Notes: a model not told the origin generated them from the sequence alone. 64,000 bases of DNA from Schaalia sp. ORNL0103 (GCF_019429565.1 NZ_JAHXSA010000001.1:496001-560000); one strand, 5' to 3'; positions 42,411 to 51,764 are shown, counted from the first letter of the stretch. Numbers and translations are program-made.

Positions 42411-43289
42411 TCAGTGGACCTCGAAGCCCAGCGAACGGAAGTAGTTGCGGACCTCTTCGGTGGCCTCGGGCGTGGGCGCCTTCGTGTCCTCAAGGTGGTA
42501 CTCCAGGCCCAGCGAGTGCCACTTGTCCTTGCCCAGCTGGTGGAAGGGGAGGACCTCAACGCGATCGATGACGTCCTTCCATCGGGAGACGATCTCGCCG
42601 ACCTGGCGGACGTTTTCGGGGTCGTCGGTCAGGCCCGGAACCAGCACGAAGCGGATCCACATGCGGGTGGTGCCGCCGCGAGCCGCGATGCGGTCGCCGA
42701 ACTCGATCGTGGGTGCCAGGGAACGGCCCGTCGCTTTCTTGTAGGTCTCCTCGTTGCCGCTCTTGACGTCCAGGAGCACCAGGTCGATGGCATCGAGCAT
42801 CTCGTCGTCGCAGTTCGCGCCGAGGAAACCGGAGGTGTCGATGCAGGTGTGCACGCCCATCTCCTTGGCACCCATGAGGATGCGCTTGGCGAACTGGGGC
42901 TGCATGAGGACCTCGCCGCCGGACAGGGTGATACCGCCCTTCGTCGTGCGGAAAATACGACGGTAGCGGGCAATACGCGAGAGCAGCTCCGTGTCGGACA
43001 CGGGAGCGCCGTCCTTCATGAGGAACGTGTCGGGGTTGTGACAGTACAGGCAGCGCAGCGGGCAGCCGTTGAGGAAAACCGTCATGCGCGTGCCGGGACC
43101 GTCAACGGCGGTGACGAGCTCCCAAGAGTGAATGGAACCCAGCGTGCCCTCACGCATGCGGCGCAGGCGCTCGGAGCGCTCCAGGTCCGTGATCTCCTCG
43201 AGGCCTTCGACGCCAGCGCCGACGGTACGTGATTGGGGAGCTTGGAAGTCCTGCTCGCGGAACGTGGGGAGAGCGAGGGGCTGCGTCAT
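42411..43289 (-). CDS. pflA: Pyruvate formate-lyase-activating enzyme
   Basis: Radical SAM activase, 292 residues, that abstracts a hydrogen from the glycine of pyruvate formate-lyase. The iron-sulfur motif is CPLRCLYCHNPD (C-x3-C-x2-C), followed by the SAM-binding GGITLSGGEVLMQP and the DVK stretch LVLLDVKSGNEE typical of PflA. The N-terminal ~45 residues before SIHSWELVTAVDGPG are longer than in the E. coli enzyme. Start ATG at 43289, with AAGGAAAC directly before it. It is the last gene of the pfl operon. Here its target glycine is on the separate small subunit just upstream rather than on the core protein. Confidence 0.94.
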   Translation of the reverse strand: MTQPLALPTFREQDFQAPQSRTVGAGVEGLEEITDLERSERLRRMREGTLGSIHSWELVTAVDGPGTRMTVFLNGCPLRCLYCHNPDTFLMKDGAPVSDTELLSRIARYRRIFRTTKGGITLSGGEVLMQPQFAKRILMGAKEMGVHTCIDTSGFLGANCDDEMLDAIDLVLLDVKSGNEETYKKATGRSLAPTIEFGDRIAARGGTTRMWIRFVLVPGLTDDPENVRQVGEIVSRWKDVIDRVEVLPFHQLGKDKWHSLGLEYHLEDTKAPTPEATEEVRNYFRSLGFEVH

Positions 43290-43381
43290 GTTTCCTTCTT
43301 CGCGGTTGAGTGGGATGCGTCCGTGATGGGAACGAGGCCGGGGATCATCAGCGCAGAGCGCCGACGAACGCAGGCATAGCA

Positions 43382-43412
43382 GTGGGGCGCCGAGCGTTGC
43401 CCGACGCCCCAC
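43382..43412 (-). other. Intercistronic hairpin between grcA-like gene and pflA
   Basis: GTGGGGCG (43382-43389) pairs with CGCCCCAC (43405-43412), 12 bp beyond the small-subunit stop on the minus strand. No U-tract follows, so it looks like an mRNA stabiliser or attenuator rather than a complete terminator. Confidence 0.5.
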
Positions 43413-43424
43413 TCCAATCAGCGA

Positions 43425-43676
43425 TCAGGCCGAGTGGTGGAAGGTGCGGGACAGAACGTCCAGCTGCTGCTCACGGGTGAGCTTGACGAAGTTGACGGCG
43501 TAGCCGGAAACGCGAACGGTCAGGTTCGGGTACTTCTCGGGGTGCTCCATGGCGTCCTTCAGCGTGGACTCCTCGAGAACGTTGATGTTCGCGTGGTAGA
43601 GGCCATCCTTGTCGCCGCGCTCTTCGCGGGCGGCCTTCATGTCGGCGAGGCGCTCTTCGTAGGTCTTGGTTGCCAT
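43425..43676 (-). CDS. grcA: Free-standing glycyl-radical domain of pyruvate formate-lyase
   Basis: 83-residue protein equivalent to the last ~60 residues of pyruvate formate-lyase and to the spare-part protein YfiD/GrcA. It contains [20 protein letters not shown] and the radical motif VRVSGYAV, in which Gly58 would carry the radical, then [15 protein letters not shown] to the end. About 25 charged residues precede the homology. The ATG at 43676 has an excellent AAGGAGA box. Because the neighbouring core protein stops exactly where this domain should begin, I read it as the missing piece of the enzyme, not as a damage-repair backup. Confidence 0.93.
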   Translation of the reverse strand: MATKTYEERLADMKAAREERGDKDGLYHANINVLEESTLKDAMEHPEKYPNLTVRVSGYAVNFVKLTREQQLDVLSRTFHHSA

Positions 43677-43753
43677 AACTTTTCTCCTTTTGTGAGACTC
43701 CGGAGTTACCGGATTGGGTGGGTCGCGGTGCGGCACACCCACGTTTGTGGGGT

Positions 43754-43790
43754 GGCGGGGATCAATACGGATGAGGCATCGATCCCCGCC
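43754..43790 (-). other. Intercistronic hairpin between pflB and grcA-like gene
   Basis: GGCGGGGATC (43754-43763) pairs with GATCCCCGCC (43781-43790), leaving a 17-nt loop, with a second smaller hairpin CCCAC/GTGGG just below (43738-43750). No U-tract follows. It probably affects mRNA processing or partial termination. Confidence 0.55.
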
Positions 43791-43799
43791 GATGGTGGA

Positions 43800-45905
43800 T
43801 CAGTAGCCCTTGGTGCCGTCGTAGGCGCAGGAATCGTCCGGAACGAAGCCAGCGTCGAGGATGCCGACCAGGTTCTGGATCTGCTCTTCCTTGGAGCGGC
43901 CCAGGCCCTGCGGGGTGATCGTGTTCGTCAGCGAGATGCCGTCGAGTGCGTCGTTGTAGTCCAGCTTGCCGACCGACAGCATGGAGGCAACCATGCCGTG
44001 CGTGTCGATGCCGTTCTCCGGGTTCGCGCCGGGGGCGAAGGGGGTGCCCTTCTCGTGGCCCGACGGGAAGGAACCGGTGGCCTTGCCGTAGACGACGTTC
44101 GAGGTAATCGTCAGGACCGACTGCGTCGGGATCGCGTCGCGGTACATGGGGATCGCGCGGATCTTGTCCATGACGGTGTGGACGACGGTCGCGGCGATGT
44201 CGTCGGCGCGGTCATCGTCGTTGCCGTAGGTCGGGAAGTCGCCCTCGGTGCGGTAATCGACGACCAGGCCGGTCTCGTCGCGGATCGGGTAGACCTTCGC
44301 GTACTTGATGGCGGCCAGCGAGTCGGCAACGATGGACAGGCCAGCGATGCCGCAGCCCATGGTGCGAATGATCTCGGAGTCGTGCAGCGCCATCTCGATG
44401 GACTCGTAGGCGTAGCGATCGTGGCAGTAGTGGATGATGTTGAGGGCCTCGACGTAGGTGCCAACGACCCAGTCCAGCATCTCCTCGTAGCGCTTCCACA
44501 CGTCATCGAAGTCGAGCGGGCCGTCACCCTGGACGGGCTCGTAGCCTTCCATGACCTGCTTGCCGCTCATCTCGTCGCGGCCACCGTTGATGGCGTAGAG
44601 CAGGGCCTTGGCGGCGTTCACACGCGCGCCGAAGAACTGCATCTGCTTGCCGACCTTCATGGGGGAGACGCAGCATGCGATGGCGGCGTCGTCGCCCCAG
44701 TGGGCGCGGATCTGCGGATCGGACTCGTACTGGATCGACGAGGTGTCGATCGAGATACGGGCGCAGAACTCCTTGTAGCCGCGGGGCAGGTTCTCGTCCC
44801 AGAAGATGGTGATGTTCGGCTCGGGGGCCGGACCGAGGTTGACCAGCGTCTGGAGCAGGCGGAACGAGGTCTTGGTGACCAGCGTACGACCGTCGTCGCC
44901 GAAGCCGGCGTCCGACCAGGTGGCCCAGTAGGGGTCGCCCGAGAAGATCTGGTCGTAGGCGATGGTGCGCAGGAAGCGGGTGATGCGCAGCTTAATGACG
45001 AGGGCGTCGATGATCTCCTGCGCGCCGGACTCATCCAGCGTGCCGTTCTTCAGATCGCGCTCGAAGTAGACATCGAAGAAGCCGGACAGACGGCCGATCG
45101 ACATGGCGGCACCGTCCTGGGACTTCACGGAGGCCAGGTAACCGAAGTAGGTCCACTGCACGGCCTCGTGCGCGTTGGTGGCCGGACCGGAGATGTCGTA
45201 GCCGTAGGACTGAGCCAGGTTCTTCAGCTTCTTGAGGGCCTTGATCTGCTCGGAGTGCTCCTCACGGTAACGTGCCCAGTGCTCGGAGAAGGGCTCGTTC
45301 GCGTAGCGATCCTTGTCCTTTTCCTTCTCGGCGATGAGGTGGTCAACGCCGTAGAGGGCCACGCGGCGGTAGTCGCCGATGATGCGGCCACGACCGTAAG
45401 CGTCCGGCAGGCCGGTGATGATGTGGGAAGAACGAGCAGCGCGAATACGCGGCGTGTAGATGTCGAAGACCGCGTCGTTGTGGGTCTTGCGGTACTTGGT
45501 GAAGATCTTCTTCACCTCGGGGTTGTATTCCTTGCCGGCCTCGTGGATGGCCGTCTCGACCATGCGCCAGCCGCCGTTCGGCATCATCGCGCGCTTGAGG
45601 GGGGCGTCGGTCTGCAGGCCGACGATCACGTCATCGTCCTCGCAGATGTAGCCCGGCTTGAAGGCGTCGATGTCGGCCGGGGTGTCCGTGTCGATGTCGA
45701 GGATGCGCACCTTGCGCTCTTCGGAGAGGTACTTCTCTTCGAGAGTGTTCCACACGCGCAGGGTCTTCTCGGTCGGTCCTGCCAGGAACGAGGCATCGCC
45801 CTCGTACGGGGTGTAGTTCAGCTGGATGAAATCACGAACGTCGATCTCATCGCACCAGTTACCCTTTACGAAACCTTCCCAGGCCTTCTGGTCTGCTGTC
45901 GTCAT
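43800..45905 (-). CDS. pflB: Pyruvate formate-lyase core subunit without glycyl-radical domain
   Basis: 701-residue catalytic core of formate C-acetyltransferase, which splits pyruvate to acetyl-CoA and formate under anaerobic conditions. The adjacent catalytic cysteines C411-C412 are in IACCVSPMKVG. The sequence follows the PflB family through DALDGISLTNTITPQGLGRSKEEQ and then ends at DSCAYDGTKGY, about 60 residues short, with no RVSGY motif. That segment is encoded separately 123 bp downstream. The core starts at ATG 45905, with AAGAGGAAGA upstream. The core, small subunit and activase form one minus-strand operon. Confidence 0.95.
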   Translation of the reverse strand: MTTADQKAWEGFVKGNWCDEIDVRDFIQLNYTPYEGDASFLAGPTEKTLRVWNTLEEKYLSEERKVRILDIDTDTPADIDAFKPGYICEDDDVIVGLQTDAPLKRAMMPNGGWRMVETAIHEAGKEYNPEVKKIFTKYRKTHNDAVFDIYTPRIRAARSSHIITGLPDAYGRGRIIGDYRRVALYGVDHLIAEKEKDKDRYANEPFSEHWARYREEHSEQIKALKKLKNLAQSYGYDISGPATNAHEAVQWTYFGYLASVKSQDGAAMSIGRLSGFFDVYFERDLKNGTLDESGAQEIIDALVIKLRITRFLRTIAYDQIFSGDPYWATWSDAGFGDDGRTLVTKTSFRLLQTLVNLGPAPEPNITIFWDENLPRGYKEFCARISIDTSSIQYESDPQIRAHWGDDAAIACCVSPMKVGKQMQFFGARVNAAKALLYAINGGRDEMSGKQVMEGYEPVQGDGPLDFDDVWKRYEEMLDWVVGTYVEALNIIHYCHDRYAYESIEMALHDSEIIRTMGCGIAGLSIVADSLAAIKYAKVYPIRDETGLVVDYRTEGDFPTYGNDDDRADDIAATVVHTVMDKIRAIPMYRDAIPTQSVLTITSNVVYGKATGSFPSGHEKGTPFAPGANPENGIDTHGMVASMLSVGKLDYNDALDGISLTNTITPQGLGRSKEEQIQNLVGILDAGFVPDDSCAYDGTKGY

Positions 45906-46026
45906 TCTTCCTCTTCTCGGATGTCCGTATCCCGTTGTGGGGACGGTATGTCAGGAGCAAAACTCCCATGTGCGTCGGATTCCAACGCTTAGGCCCATTG
46001 TCCTACGGCTTGGGGGGTCTCCACAA

Positions 46027-46071
46027 CCCATATCGACCGACAGTCTATGTTCTGCGTCTCAGGATATGGGT
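46027..46071. promoter_or_regulatory. Inverted repeat upstream of pfl operon
   Basis: ACCCATATC (46027-46035) and GATATGGGT (46063-46071) form a 9-bp perfect inverted repeat in the 275-bp divergent region between pflB and hom. A possible operator for oxygen or redox control of pfl, by position only. Confidence 0.4.
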
Positions 46072-46180
46072 CCAAAGTTTCTAGCGGTCAAATTGTGGGA
46101 CCAAGGTCCTTGAGAGAAGGGAGGGGCTTTGACCGCCTACACTGGTATCAGTGCCCGTCCCACAAAGGAGAAATAGTCCT

Positions 46181-47488
46181 ATGTCTGCACCCCGTCCCGT
46201 CCTCGGAGTTGGCGTTCTTGGAGCCGGAACCGTCGGTAGCCAGGTCATTCGCATCCTGCAGTCCAGCCGCGAGGATTTTGCCGCTCGCTCGGGCGCAGAA
46301 ATGGAGGTGCGCCGCGTCCTCGTCCGCAATGTGGATGCCCCGCGTGACGCTCCGATCGACCGCGAGCTGCTGACGACCGACCCGGCCGAGGCAATCGACA
46401 ACATGGACCTCGTCGTCGAGCTGATCGGCGGCATCGAGCCCGCGCGCACCCTGGTGCTGCGCGCCCTCAACCAGGGCATCTCGGTCGTCACCGGCAACAA
46501 GGCCCTGCTGGCTGCGCACGGCCCCGAGCTGTACGAGGCCGCCGCCTCCCACGGAGCCGACCTCTACTACGAGGCGGCCGTCGCGGGCGCCGTCCCCGTC
46601 GTGTACGGCCTGCGCGAGTCCCTCGCCGGCGACCGCATCACGACCGTGATGGGCATCGTCAACGGCACGACGAACTTCATCCTGGACGCGATGAGCACGA
46701 AGGGACTGAGCTACGAGGAGGCTCTCAAGCAGGCGCAGGACCTCGGTTTCGCCGAGGCCGACCCCACCGCGGACGTCGAGGGCTTCGACGCCGCAGCCAA
46801 GTGCTCCATCCTGGCATCCCTGGCCTTCCACACGCGCGTCGGAATCGACGACGTCGCGGTCGAGGGAATCTCGAGCATCACCAAGGAGGACATGGAGGAG
46901 GCCGCTCGCGTCGGTCACACCATCAAGCTTCTCGCTATCGCCGAGCGTCGCATCGGCGAGGACGGACGCGAGGGCGTCGCCATGCGTGTCCACCCCGCAC
47001 AGGTTCCCTCCGATCATCCTCTCGCCTCCGTCGACGGCGCCTTCAACGCGATCCTCGTCGAGGGTGAGGCTGCGGGTCGCCTCATGTTCTACGGCCAGGG
47101 CGCGGGCGGCGCCCCCACGGCCTCGGCGGTCCTGTCGGATCTCGTCGCCGCGGCGCATCACCGCGCCTTTGGTGGGCACGCCCCGCGTGAGTCGGTCTAC
47201 GCCCACCTGCCGATCCTCGATCCCGGCTCGACGTACACGCGCTACCAGATCCGTCTGCAGGTCGAGGATCGCCTGGGCGTCCTGTCCGACGTCGCCGGTA
47301 TTTTTGCCCGCCACGGCGTCTCCATCCAGTCCGTGCACCAGCGCAACGATGAGGTGCCCGGCGCCTGCGTCATCGTCGTGACCAGCCACCGCGCCCGCGA
47401 GGCCGACCTGCGCGCCGTCGCCCGCGCGCTCTCCGTGTCCGACGCCGTGCGCGAAGTGACCTCGACGATTCGCGTTGAAGGTGAGTGA
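46181..47488 (+). CDS. hom: Homoserine dehydrogenase
   Basis: 435-residue NAD(P)-dependent enzyme reducing aspartate semialdehyde to homoserine for threonine and methionine synthesis. It has the Rossmann start LGVGVLGAGTVGSQVIRIL, the signature NGTTNFILDAMS and the catalytic region GLSYEEALKQAQDLGFAEADPTADVEGFDAA. A C-terminal ACT domain (RLGVLSDVAGIFARHGVSIQSVHQ) suggests threonine feedback control. Start ATG at 46181, after AAAGGAGAA. thrB starts just at its end, giving a hom-thrB operon; thrC is not between them as it is in many actinobacteria. Confidence 0.95.
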   Translation: MSAPRPVLGVGVLGAGTVGSQVIRILQSSREDFAARSGAEMEVRRVLVRNVDAPRDAPIDRELLTTDPAEAIDNMDLVVELIGGIEPARTLVLRALNQGISVVTGNKALLAAHGPELYEAAASHGADLYYEAAVAGAVPVVYGLRESLAGDRITTVMGIVNGTTNFILDAMSTKGLSYEEALKQAQDLGFAEADPTADVEGFDAAAKCSILASLAFHTRVGIDDVAVEGISSITKEDMEEAARVGHTIKLLAIAERRIGEDGREGVAMRVHPAQVPSDHPLASVDGAFNAILVEGEAAGRLMFYGQGAGGAPTASAVLSDLVAAAHHRAFGGHAPRESVYAHLPILDPGSTYTRYQIRLQVEDRLGVLSDVAGIFARHGVSIQSVHQRNDEVPGACVIVVTSHRAREADLRAVARALSVSDAVREVTSTIRVEGE

Positions 47489-47489
47489 C

Positions 47490-48440
47490 GTGCGCCTGCG
47501 TGATGATTTCGTCGCGGTGAAGGTTCCCGCGACCAGCGCGAACCTTGGCCCCGGATTCGACTCCATGGGCCTGGCCCTCGACCTCTGGGACGAGGTGTCG
47601 GTCCACGCGACGACGGGGGCGACCTCGGTCGTCGTCGAGGGTGAGGGAGCTGGAAACGTCGAGCAGGGCGAGGACAATCTCGTCGTGCGCGCCCTGCGCC
47701 TCGCGCTCGACCGCGTCGGCGCACCCCAGGTTGGCGTGCGCATGCACTGCACGAATCGCATTCCCCATTCCCGAGGCCTGGGTTCCTCTGCGAGCGCCAT
47801 CGTCGCCGGCGTGACGCTGGCGCGCGCGCTCATCGGCGACGCGGACGTTCTCGGTCGAGCGGAGATCCTCGAGATCGGCTCCCAGATGGAGGGACACCCC
47901 GACAACGTGGCTCCCGCCGTCTTCGGCGGTGTCACCGTGTCTTGGATGAATGAGGACACCTCAGAGGTCGGCAGTGTGCGCCTGACGCCTCCCGACGGCA
48001 TTCACCCGGTCGCCTTCATCCCGGACTTCGAGCTGCGTACCGCCGCCGCGCGTGCCGCGCTGCCCGCGACCGTGCCCCACGGCGACGCGAGCTTCAACGT
48101 CGCCCGCGGTGCACTGCTGGCCGCCGTGCTCTCGGGCAATGCTCAGGCGAGCGGGGGAGCGGACCTGCACTCGCTGCTCATGGAGGCCACGCGCGATCGC
48201 CTGCACCAGGAGCAGCGTCGGGCCGCGATGGAACCATCCCTCGCCCTCGTCGATTGGCTGCGCGGCGCAGGCTTTGCCGCCGTCGTCTCCGGCGCGGGCC
48301 CCACGGTCCTCTCCCTGGAGTCCGTCGGCGCCGATATCCGCCGGGATGCCGCTGCCGCCGGGTGGCGGGTCGTCCCGATGGGAGTGGCCCCCCAGGGCGT
48401 GCAGATCACTCGAGGAAGCCTCTCTAAGGTGGAATTCTGA
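47490..48440 (+). CDS. thrB: Homoserine kinase
   Basis: GHMP-family kinase of 316 residues that phosphorylates homoserine. The N-terminal VKVPATSANLGPGFDSMGLALDLWD and the ATP loop IPHSRGLGSSASAIVAGV are diagnostic, and the C-terminal motif AAVVSGAGPTVLSL is intact. The start is uncertain: GTG 47490 gives the best distance from GAAGG, while GTG 47481 would overlap hom by eight bases. The operon ends at a clear terminator starting 32 bp after the stop. Confidence 0.94.
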   Translation: MRLRDDFVAVKVPATSANLGPGFDSMGLALDLWDEVSVHATTGATSVVVEGEGAGNVEQGEDNLVVRALRLALDRVGAPQVGVRMHCTNRIPHSRGLGSSASAIVAGVTLARALIGDADVLGRAEILEIGSQMEGHPDNVAPAVFGGVTVSWMNEDTSEVGSVRLTPPDGIHPVAFIPDFELRTAAARAALPATVPHGDASFNVARGALLAAVLSGNAQASGGADLHSLLMEATRDRLHQEQRRAAMEPSLALVDWLRGAGFAAVVSGAGPTVLSLESVGADIRRDAAAAGWRVVPMGVAPQGVQITRGSLSKVEF

Positions 48441-48471
48441 GCGTTGATGAGCTGTGAGTTTCTGCGCAAGC

Positions 48472-48526
48472 ACCGCCAGCCGTGCCGTCTGATCGACAGC
48501 GGGCTGGCGGTCTTGCTATATTTTTG
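48472..48526 (+). terminator. Terminator of hom-thrB operon
   Basis: ACCGCCAGCC pairs with GGCTGGCGGT across a loop of about 20 nt, followed by CTTGCTATATTTTTG. Confidence 0.88.
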
Positions 48527-48657
48527 TCAGGTCGAGACGAATGTTCGACTTCGGCCTTCGCGGTGCGCCTCTTTCGCGCATCTTCCTGATCAAGCTTTTT
48601 CGTATGCTTGAGCAATCACCTCGCCCGCTGTGGGCGCATTCCAGTAAGGATCACTTC

Positions 48658-50397
48658 GTGAGCAACGAAACCTCCGCCGAGACGACCGCGTCGCTGTCGG
48701 CGATGAAGCTGCCCGAGCTGAAGGCTCTGGCCGCCTCCCGCGGCCTCAAGGGCATCTCCCAGCTTCGTAAGTCCCAGCTGATCGAGCTGCTGAGCAACGG
48801 CGCCGGCGCCTCGACCCCGAAGGAAAAGGCTCCCCGCGAGGAAGCCCCTGCCTCGTCCAAGAAGAAGGCCGACAAGGCTGAGAAGCTGGTCGCAGACAAG
48901 TCGGCTGAGCATGCTCCCGCCTCCGACGCGCCCGCCGAGGCTCCGCGTCGTTCTCGCCGCCGCCGCGCGGTGAGCCAGGGTGCCGTCGAGCCGGCGCACG
49001 TCACGCTCGACCTGCCCCTGCCCGCCGCCGAGCGGACCGAGCCCACCCCGGAGCCCGACACGGCCGTCGTCGAGACCGTCCTGAACATCGAGCTGCCCGA
49101 CGGTGACGACACCGAGGGCCGTCGTCCCCGTCGTGAGCGCGGCCGCCGTGGTCGCCGCGACCGCGAGAAGCGCGGCGAAGGCCGCGAGAACCGCGAGGGC
49201 CGCGAGAACCGCGAGGGCCGCGAGAACCGTGAGAATCCCGAGGCTCGCCCCGCGCGCGGCGGCGAGGACAACCTTGCACCGATCGCCGGCATCCTCGACA
49301 TCCAGGAAAACCACGCCTTCGTGCGTACTTCCGGCTACCTGCCCGGCCCGAACGACGTCTACGTGACGCTCGGCAACGTGCGCCGCTGGGGTCTGCGCGC
49401 CGGTGACGCGGTCGCCGGTGCCGTGCGCCTGCCCCGCGAGGGTGAACGCCAGCGCCAGAAGTACAACGCCCTCGTGCGCGTTGACTCCGTCAACGGCATG
49501 ACGATCGAGCAGGCGCAGGCGCGCCGCGAGTTCGGCAAGCTGACCCCGGTTTACCCCTCCGAGCAGCTGCGTATGGAGACCTCTCCCAAGGCCTACACGC
49601 CGCGCGTTATCGACCTGGTCGCTCCCGTCGGCAAGGGCCAGCGTGGCCTCATCGTCTCTCCGCCCAAGGCCGGTAAGACGATGGTCATCCAGCAGATGGC
49701 CAAGGCTATTGAGCTGAACAACCCCGAGGTGCACCTCATGGTCGTCCTGGTGGACGAGCGTCCCGAAGAGGTCACCGACATGCGCTCGATTGTCAAGGGT
49801 GAGGTCATCGCCTCCACCTTCGACCGCCCCGCATCGGACCACACGACCGTCGCCGAGCTCGCGATCGAGCGCGCCAAGCGCCTCGTCGAGCTGGGCCAGG
49901 ATGTCGTCGTCCTTCTTGACTCGCTCACGCGTCTGTCGCGTGCCTACAACCTTGCTGCGCCCGCCTCGGGCCGTATCCTCTCCGGTGGCGTGGACGCGTC
50001 CGCGCTGTACCCGCCCAAGAAGTTCTTCGGCGCTGCCCGCAACATCTCCGAGGGCGGCTCGCTGACGATCATCGCCTCCGCCCTGGTGGAGACGGGTTCG
50101 AAGATGGACGAGGTTATCTTCGAGGAGTTCAAGGGTACCGGCAACATGGAGCTGCGCCTGTCGCGTCAGCTCGCCGAGCGCCGTATCTTCCCCGCGATCG
50201 ACCTCAATGCGTCGGGCACCCGTCGCGAGGAGCTGCTCTTCAAGCCCGAGGAGCTGCGCATCATGTGGAGGCTCCGCCGCGTTCTGGGTACCCTCGATCA
50301 GCAGCAGGGCCTCGAGCTGGTCCTCGACAAGCTCAAGGAGACTCAGTCCAACGCTGAGTTCCTCATGCTCATCCAGAAGACGACGCCCTCCGAGTGA
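48658..50397 (+). CDS. rho: Transcription termination factor Rho
   Basis: Hexameric RNA helicase that ends transcription, 579 residues. The N-terminal Rho domain [33 protein letters not shown] is followed by a 150-residue insertion rich in Lys, Arg and Glu, as in other high-GC actinobacteria. Then come the RNA-binding cold-shock-like fold ([21 protein letters not shown]), Walker [14 protein letters not shown], Walker [16 protein letters not shown], and the R-loop/Q-loop regions to the end. The insertion contains a direct 18-bp repeat. The GTG at 48658 has AAGGA seven nt upstream; a longer frame to 48541 has no ribosome binding site and precedes the conserved domain. Confidence 0.95.
   Translation: MSNETSAETTASLSAMKLPELKALAASRGLKGISQLRKSQLIELLSNGAGASTPKEKAPREEAPASSKKKADKAEKLVADKSAEHAPASDAPAEAPRRSRRRRAVSQGAVEPAHVTLDLPLPAAERTEPTPEPDTAVVETVLNIELPDGDDTEGRRPRRERGRRGRRDREKRGEGRENREGRENREGRENRENPEARPARGGEDNLAPIAGILDIQENHAFVRTSGYLPGPNDVYVTLGNVRRWGLRAGDAVAGAVRLPREGERQRQKYNALVRVDSVNGMTIEQAQARREFGKLTPVYPSEQLRMETSPKAYTPRVIDLVAPVGKGQRGLIVSPPKAGKTMVIQQMAKAIELNNPEVHLMVVLVDERPEEVTDMRSIVKGEVIASTFDRPASDHTTVAELAIERAKRLVELGQDVVVLLDSLTRLSRAYNLAAPASGRILSGGVDASALYPPKKFFGAARNISEGGSLTIIASALVETGSKMDEVIFEEFKGTGNMELRLSRQLAERRIFPAIDLNASGTRREELLFKPEELRIMWRLRRVLGTLDQQQGLELVLDKLKETQSNAEFLMLIQKTTPSE
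49183..49236 (+). repeat. 18-bp tandem repeat in rho
   Basis: Three in-frame 18-bp units encode [12 protein letters not shown] and RENREN in the basic/acidic insertion. Such a repeat can change copy number by slippage without breaking the frame. Confidence 0.85.
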
Positions 50398-50504
50398 TCG
50401 GCGGGTGAGAGCGGGGCGAGTGGCGAGAGCTGCTCGCCCCGCTCTCTTTTCGGTGTGTGCCTGAGTACCGGACAACTGATGAGGGCTGTGTCAGACTTGG
50501 GGGC

Positions 50505-51680
50505 ATGGTGAACAAAGCAGCGAATTCGACCAATACGCTGGTGACACAGGGAACCTCCTGGCGGTCCTGGAGTACTGTGCGCGGATTTGCGCGCCTCATT
50601 CTTGGCCTCTTTCTCGTGCTGGTAGCTCCCCTTCAGCTGGCGATCGCCGTCTATGACCAGGCCCATCATGGGATGGGAGAAGCGGTGGACTGGCCGAATT
50701 GGACCGGCTGGGTCATGGCACTGTGTGGAATTGGCGTGTTGTGGCGCGGCGCTGGTCTTCGACGCTCGGGACACCAGAAAGTTGCGATGATCGCCGAGAA
50801 ATGGGCAGCATTGGAGAGCCAGCGGGCGCAGGTCGAGCGCACGTTCTCCATCCTCGTGGGCACCGGACACTACGAGAGCGCACTGACGGCGCGCTACGAG
50901 CTTGCCCGAGCCGAACGCGCCAGGGTTGGCTCTCGGGTCGCCGAGCACAGGCCGCCGGGTTTCTTCGCGTCGCTGAGCGAGACGTCGAGCGGCGCGGGGG
51001 ATGAGATCCTTGCACGGATGGAAGGCCTGGCGGACGCGGATTCCGCGATCAATGCTGCGCGCGACTTTTTTGGCCTCGCACCCGGCTGGCGCGAGGTCTG
51101 GGACAACGAGGTCGGCCCGATCATCCAAGACATGGACGTGCTTGACGACGTCGCGGATAGCCTCGAAGCAGCCAATACGGACCCGGGCATTCTGGCGGAC
51201 ATTGAGGCGTTCAGGGAGCGTGTGGGGGATAACAAGGACGCGGTGGCAGGCCTCGGCAAACGCCTTGAGAACGGGCAGATCGATCCCGATCAGGCACTGG
51301 AAGAACTCGACCGGATGACCAATGAGGCGCGAGTGCGTACCGCCGAGCTCATTGAGGCGACTCTTGCAACCCATGCCTCGTCGCTCGGACGGCGACGCTA
51401 CGCGCGGTGGAAAGGGGAGGGCATCAGCCTGAGCGCGGCGAACGCGGAGTATGACGGATGCTACTGGAGCGAGGATGCCGACAATGACGTCGAGTACAAC
51501 CCGGCAGCCACGATCCGACTGATCACAAACTCCGCGGGTGTTGACTTCGAAGGGCTGCCAGCCCCGGCTACCGGTGTCCTGACGGCTGGCCACTCGCCCG
51601 TCTACCTGCTACCGATGTATCTCGATCGATACCTGAGCGACGACCTGGACGAGGCCGGTGAGGGTTCCTCGTCGACCTGA
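50505..51680 (+). CDS. DUF5129-like paralogue 1 without TPM domain
   Basis: 391-residue membrane protein, first of three tandem paralogues. Two transmembrane helices near the N-terminus (FARLILGLFLVLVAPLQLAIAV, then WTGWVMALCGIGVLWRG) are separated by a short loop. A long cytoplasmic helical part follows (HYESALTARYELARAERARVG; FFGLAPGWREVWDNEVGPI) and a C-terminal domain with TIRLITNSAGV and MYLDRYL. The middle paralogue carries a TPM-like domain in the loop where this one has only ~15 residues. The ATG at 50505 has no useful ribosome binding site; the ACCGGACAACTGA...CAGA motif just upstream suggests a leaderless transcript. Function unknown. Confidence 0.75.
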   Translation: MVNKAANSTNTLVTQGTSWRSWSTVRGFARLILGLFLVLVAPLQLAIAVYDQAHHGMGEAVDWPNWTGWVMALCGIGVLWRGAGLRRSGHQKVAMIAEKWAALESQRAQVERTFSILVGTGHYESALTARYELARAERARVGSRVAEHRPPGFFASLSETSSGAGDEILARMEGLADADSAINAARDFFGLAPGWREVWDNEVGPIIQDMDVLDDVADSLEAANTDPGILADIEAFRERVGDNKDAVAGLGKRLENGQIDPDQALEELDRMTNEARVRTAELIEATLATHASSLGRRRYARWKGEGISLSAANAEYDGCYWSEDADNDVEYNPAATIRLITNSAGVDFEGLPAPATGVLTAGHSPVYLLPMYLDRYLSDDLDEAGEGSSST

Positions 51681-51764
51681 ACGATAGGCTCTTGCCCCGT
51701 TTTCCTGTCTCGAAAGCGGCTGAACCGGCGAGCGCGAACCTGACCGTCGTGTCAGAGTGACTCT

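Noticed and set aside
43425-45905. Frameshift or sequencing error as the cause of the split pfl gene
   Set aside because: The small gene has its own strong ribosome binding site, a new N-terminus and a 123-bp gap with hairpins; a simple frameshift would leave overlapping or adjoining frames without these.
48541-48657. Upstream in-frame extension of rho as coding sequence
   Set aside because: There is no ribosome binding site before it and the conserved Rho N-terminus begins after GTG 48658, which has a good one.
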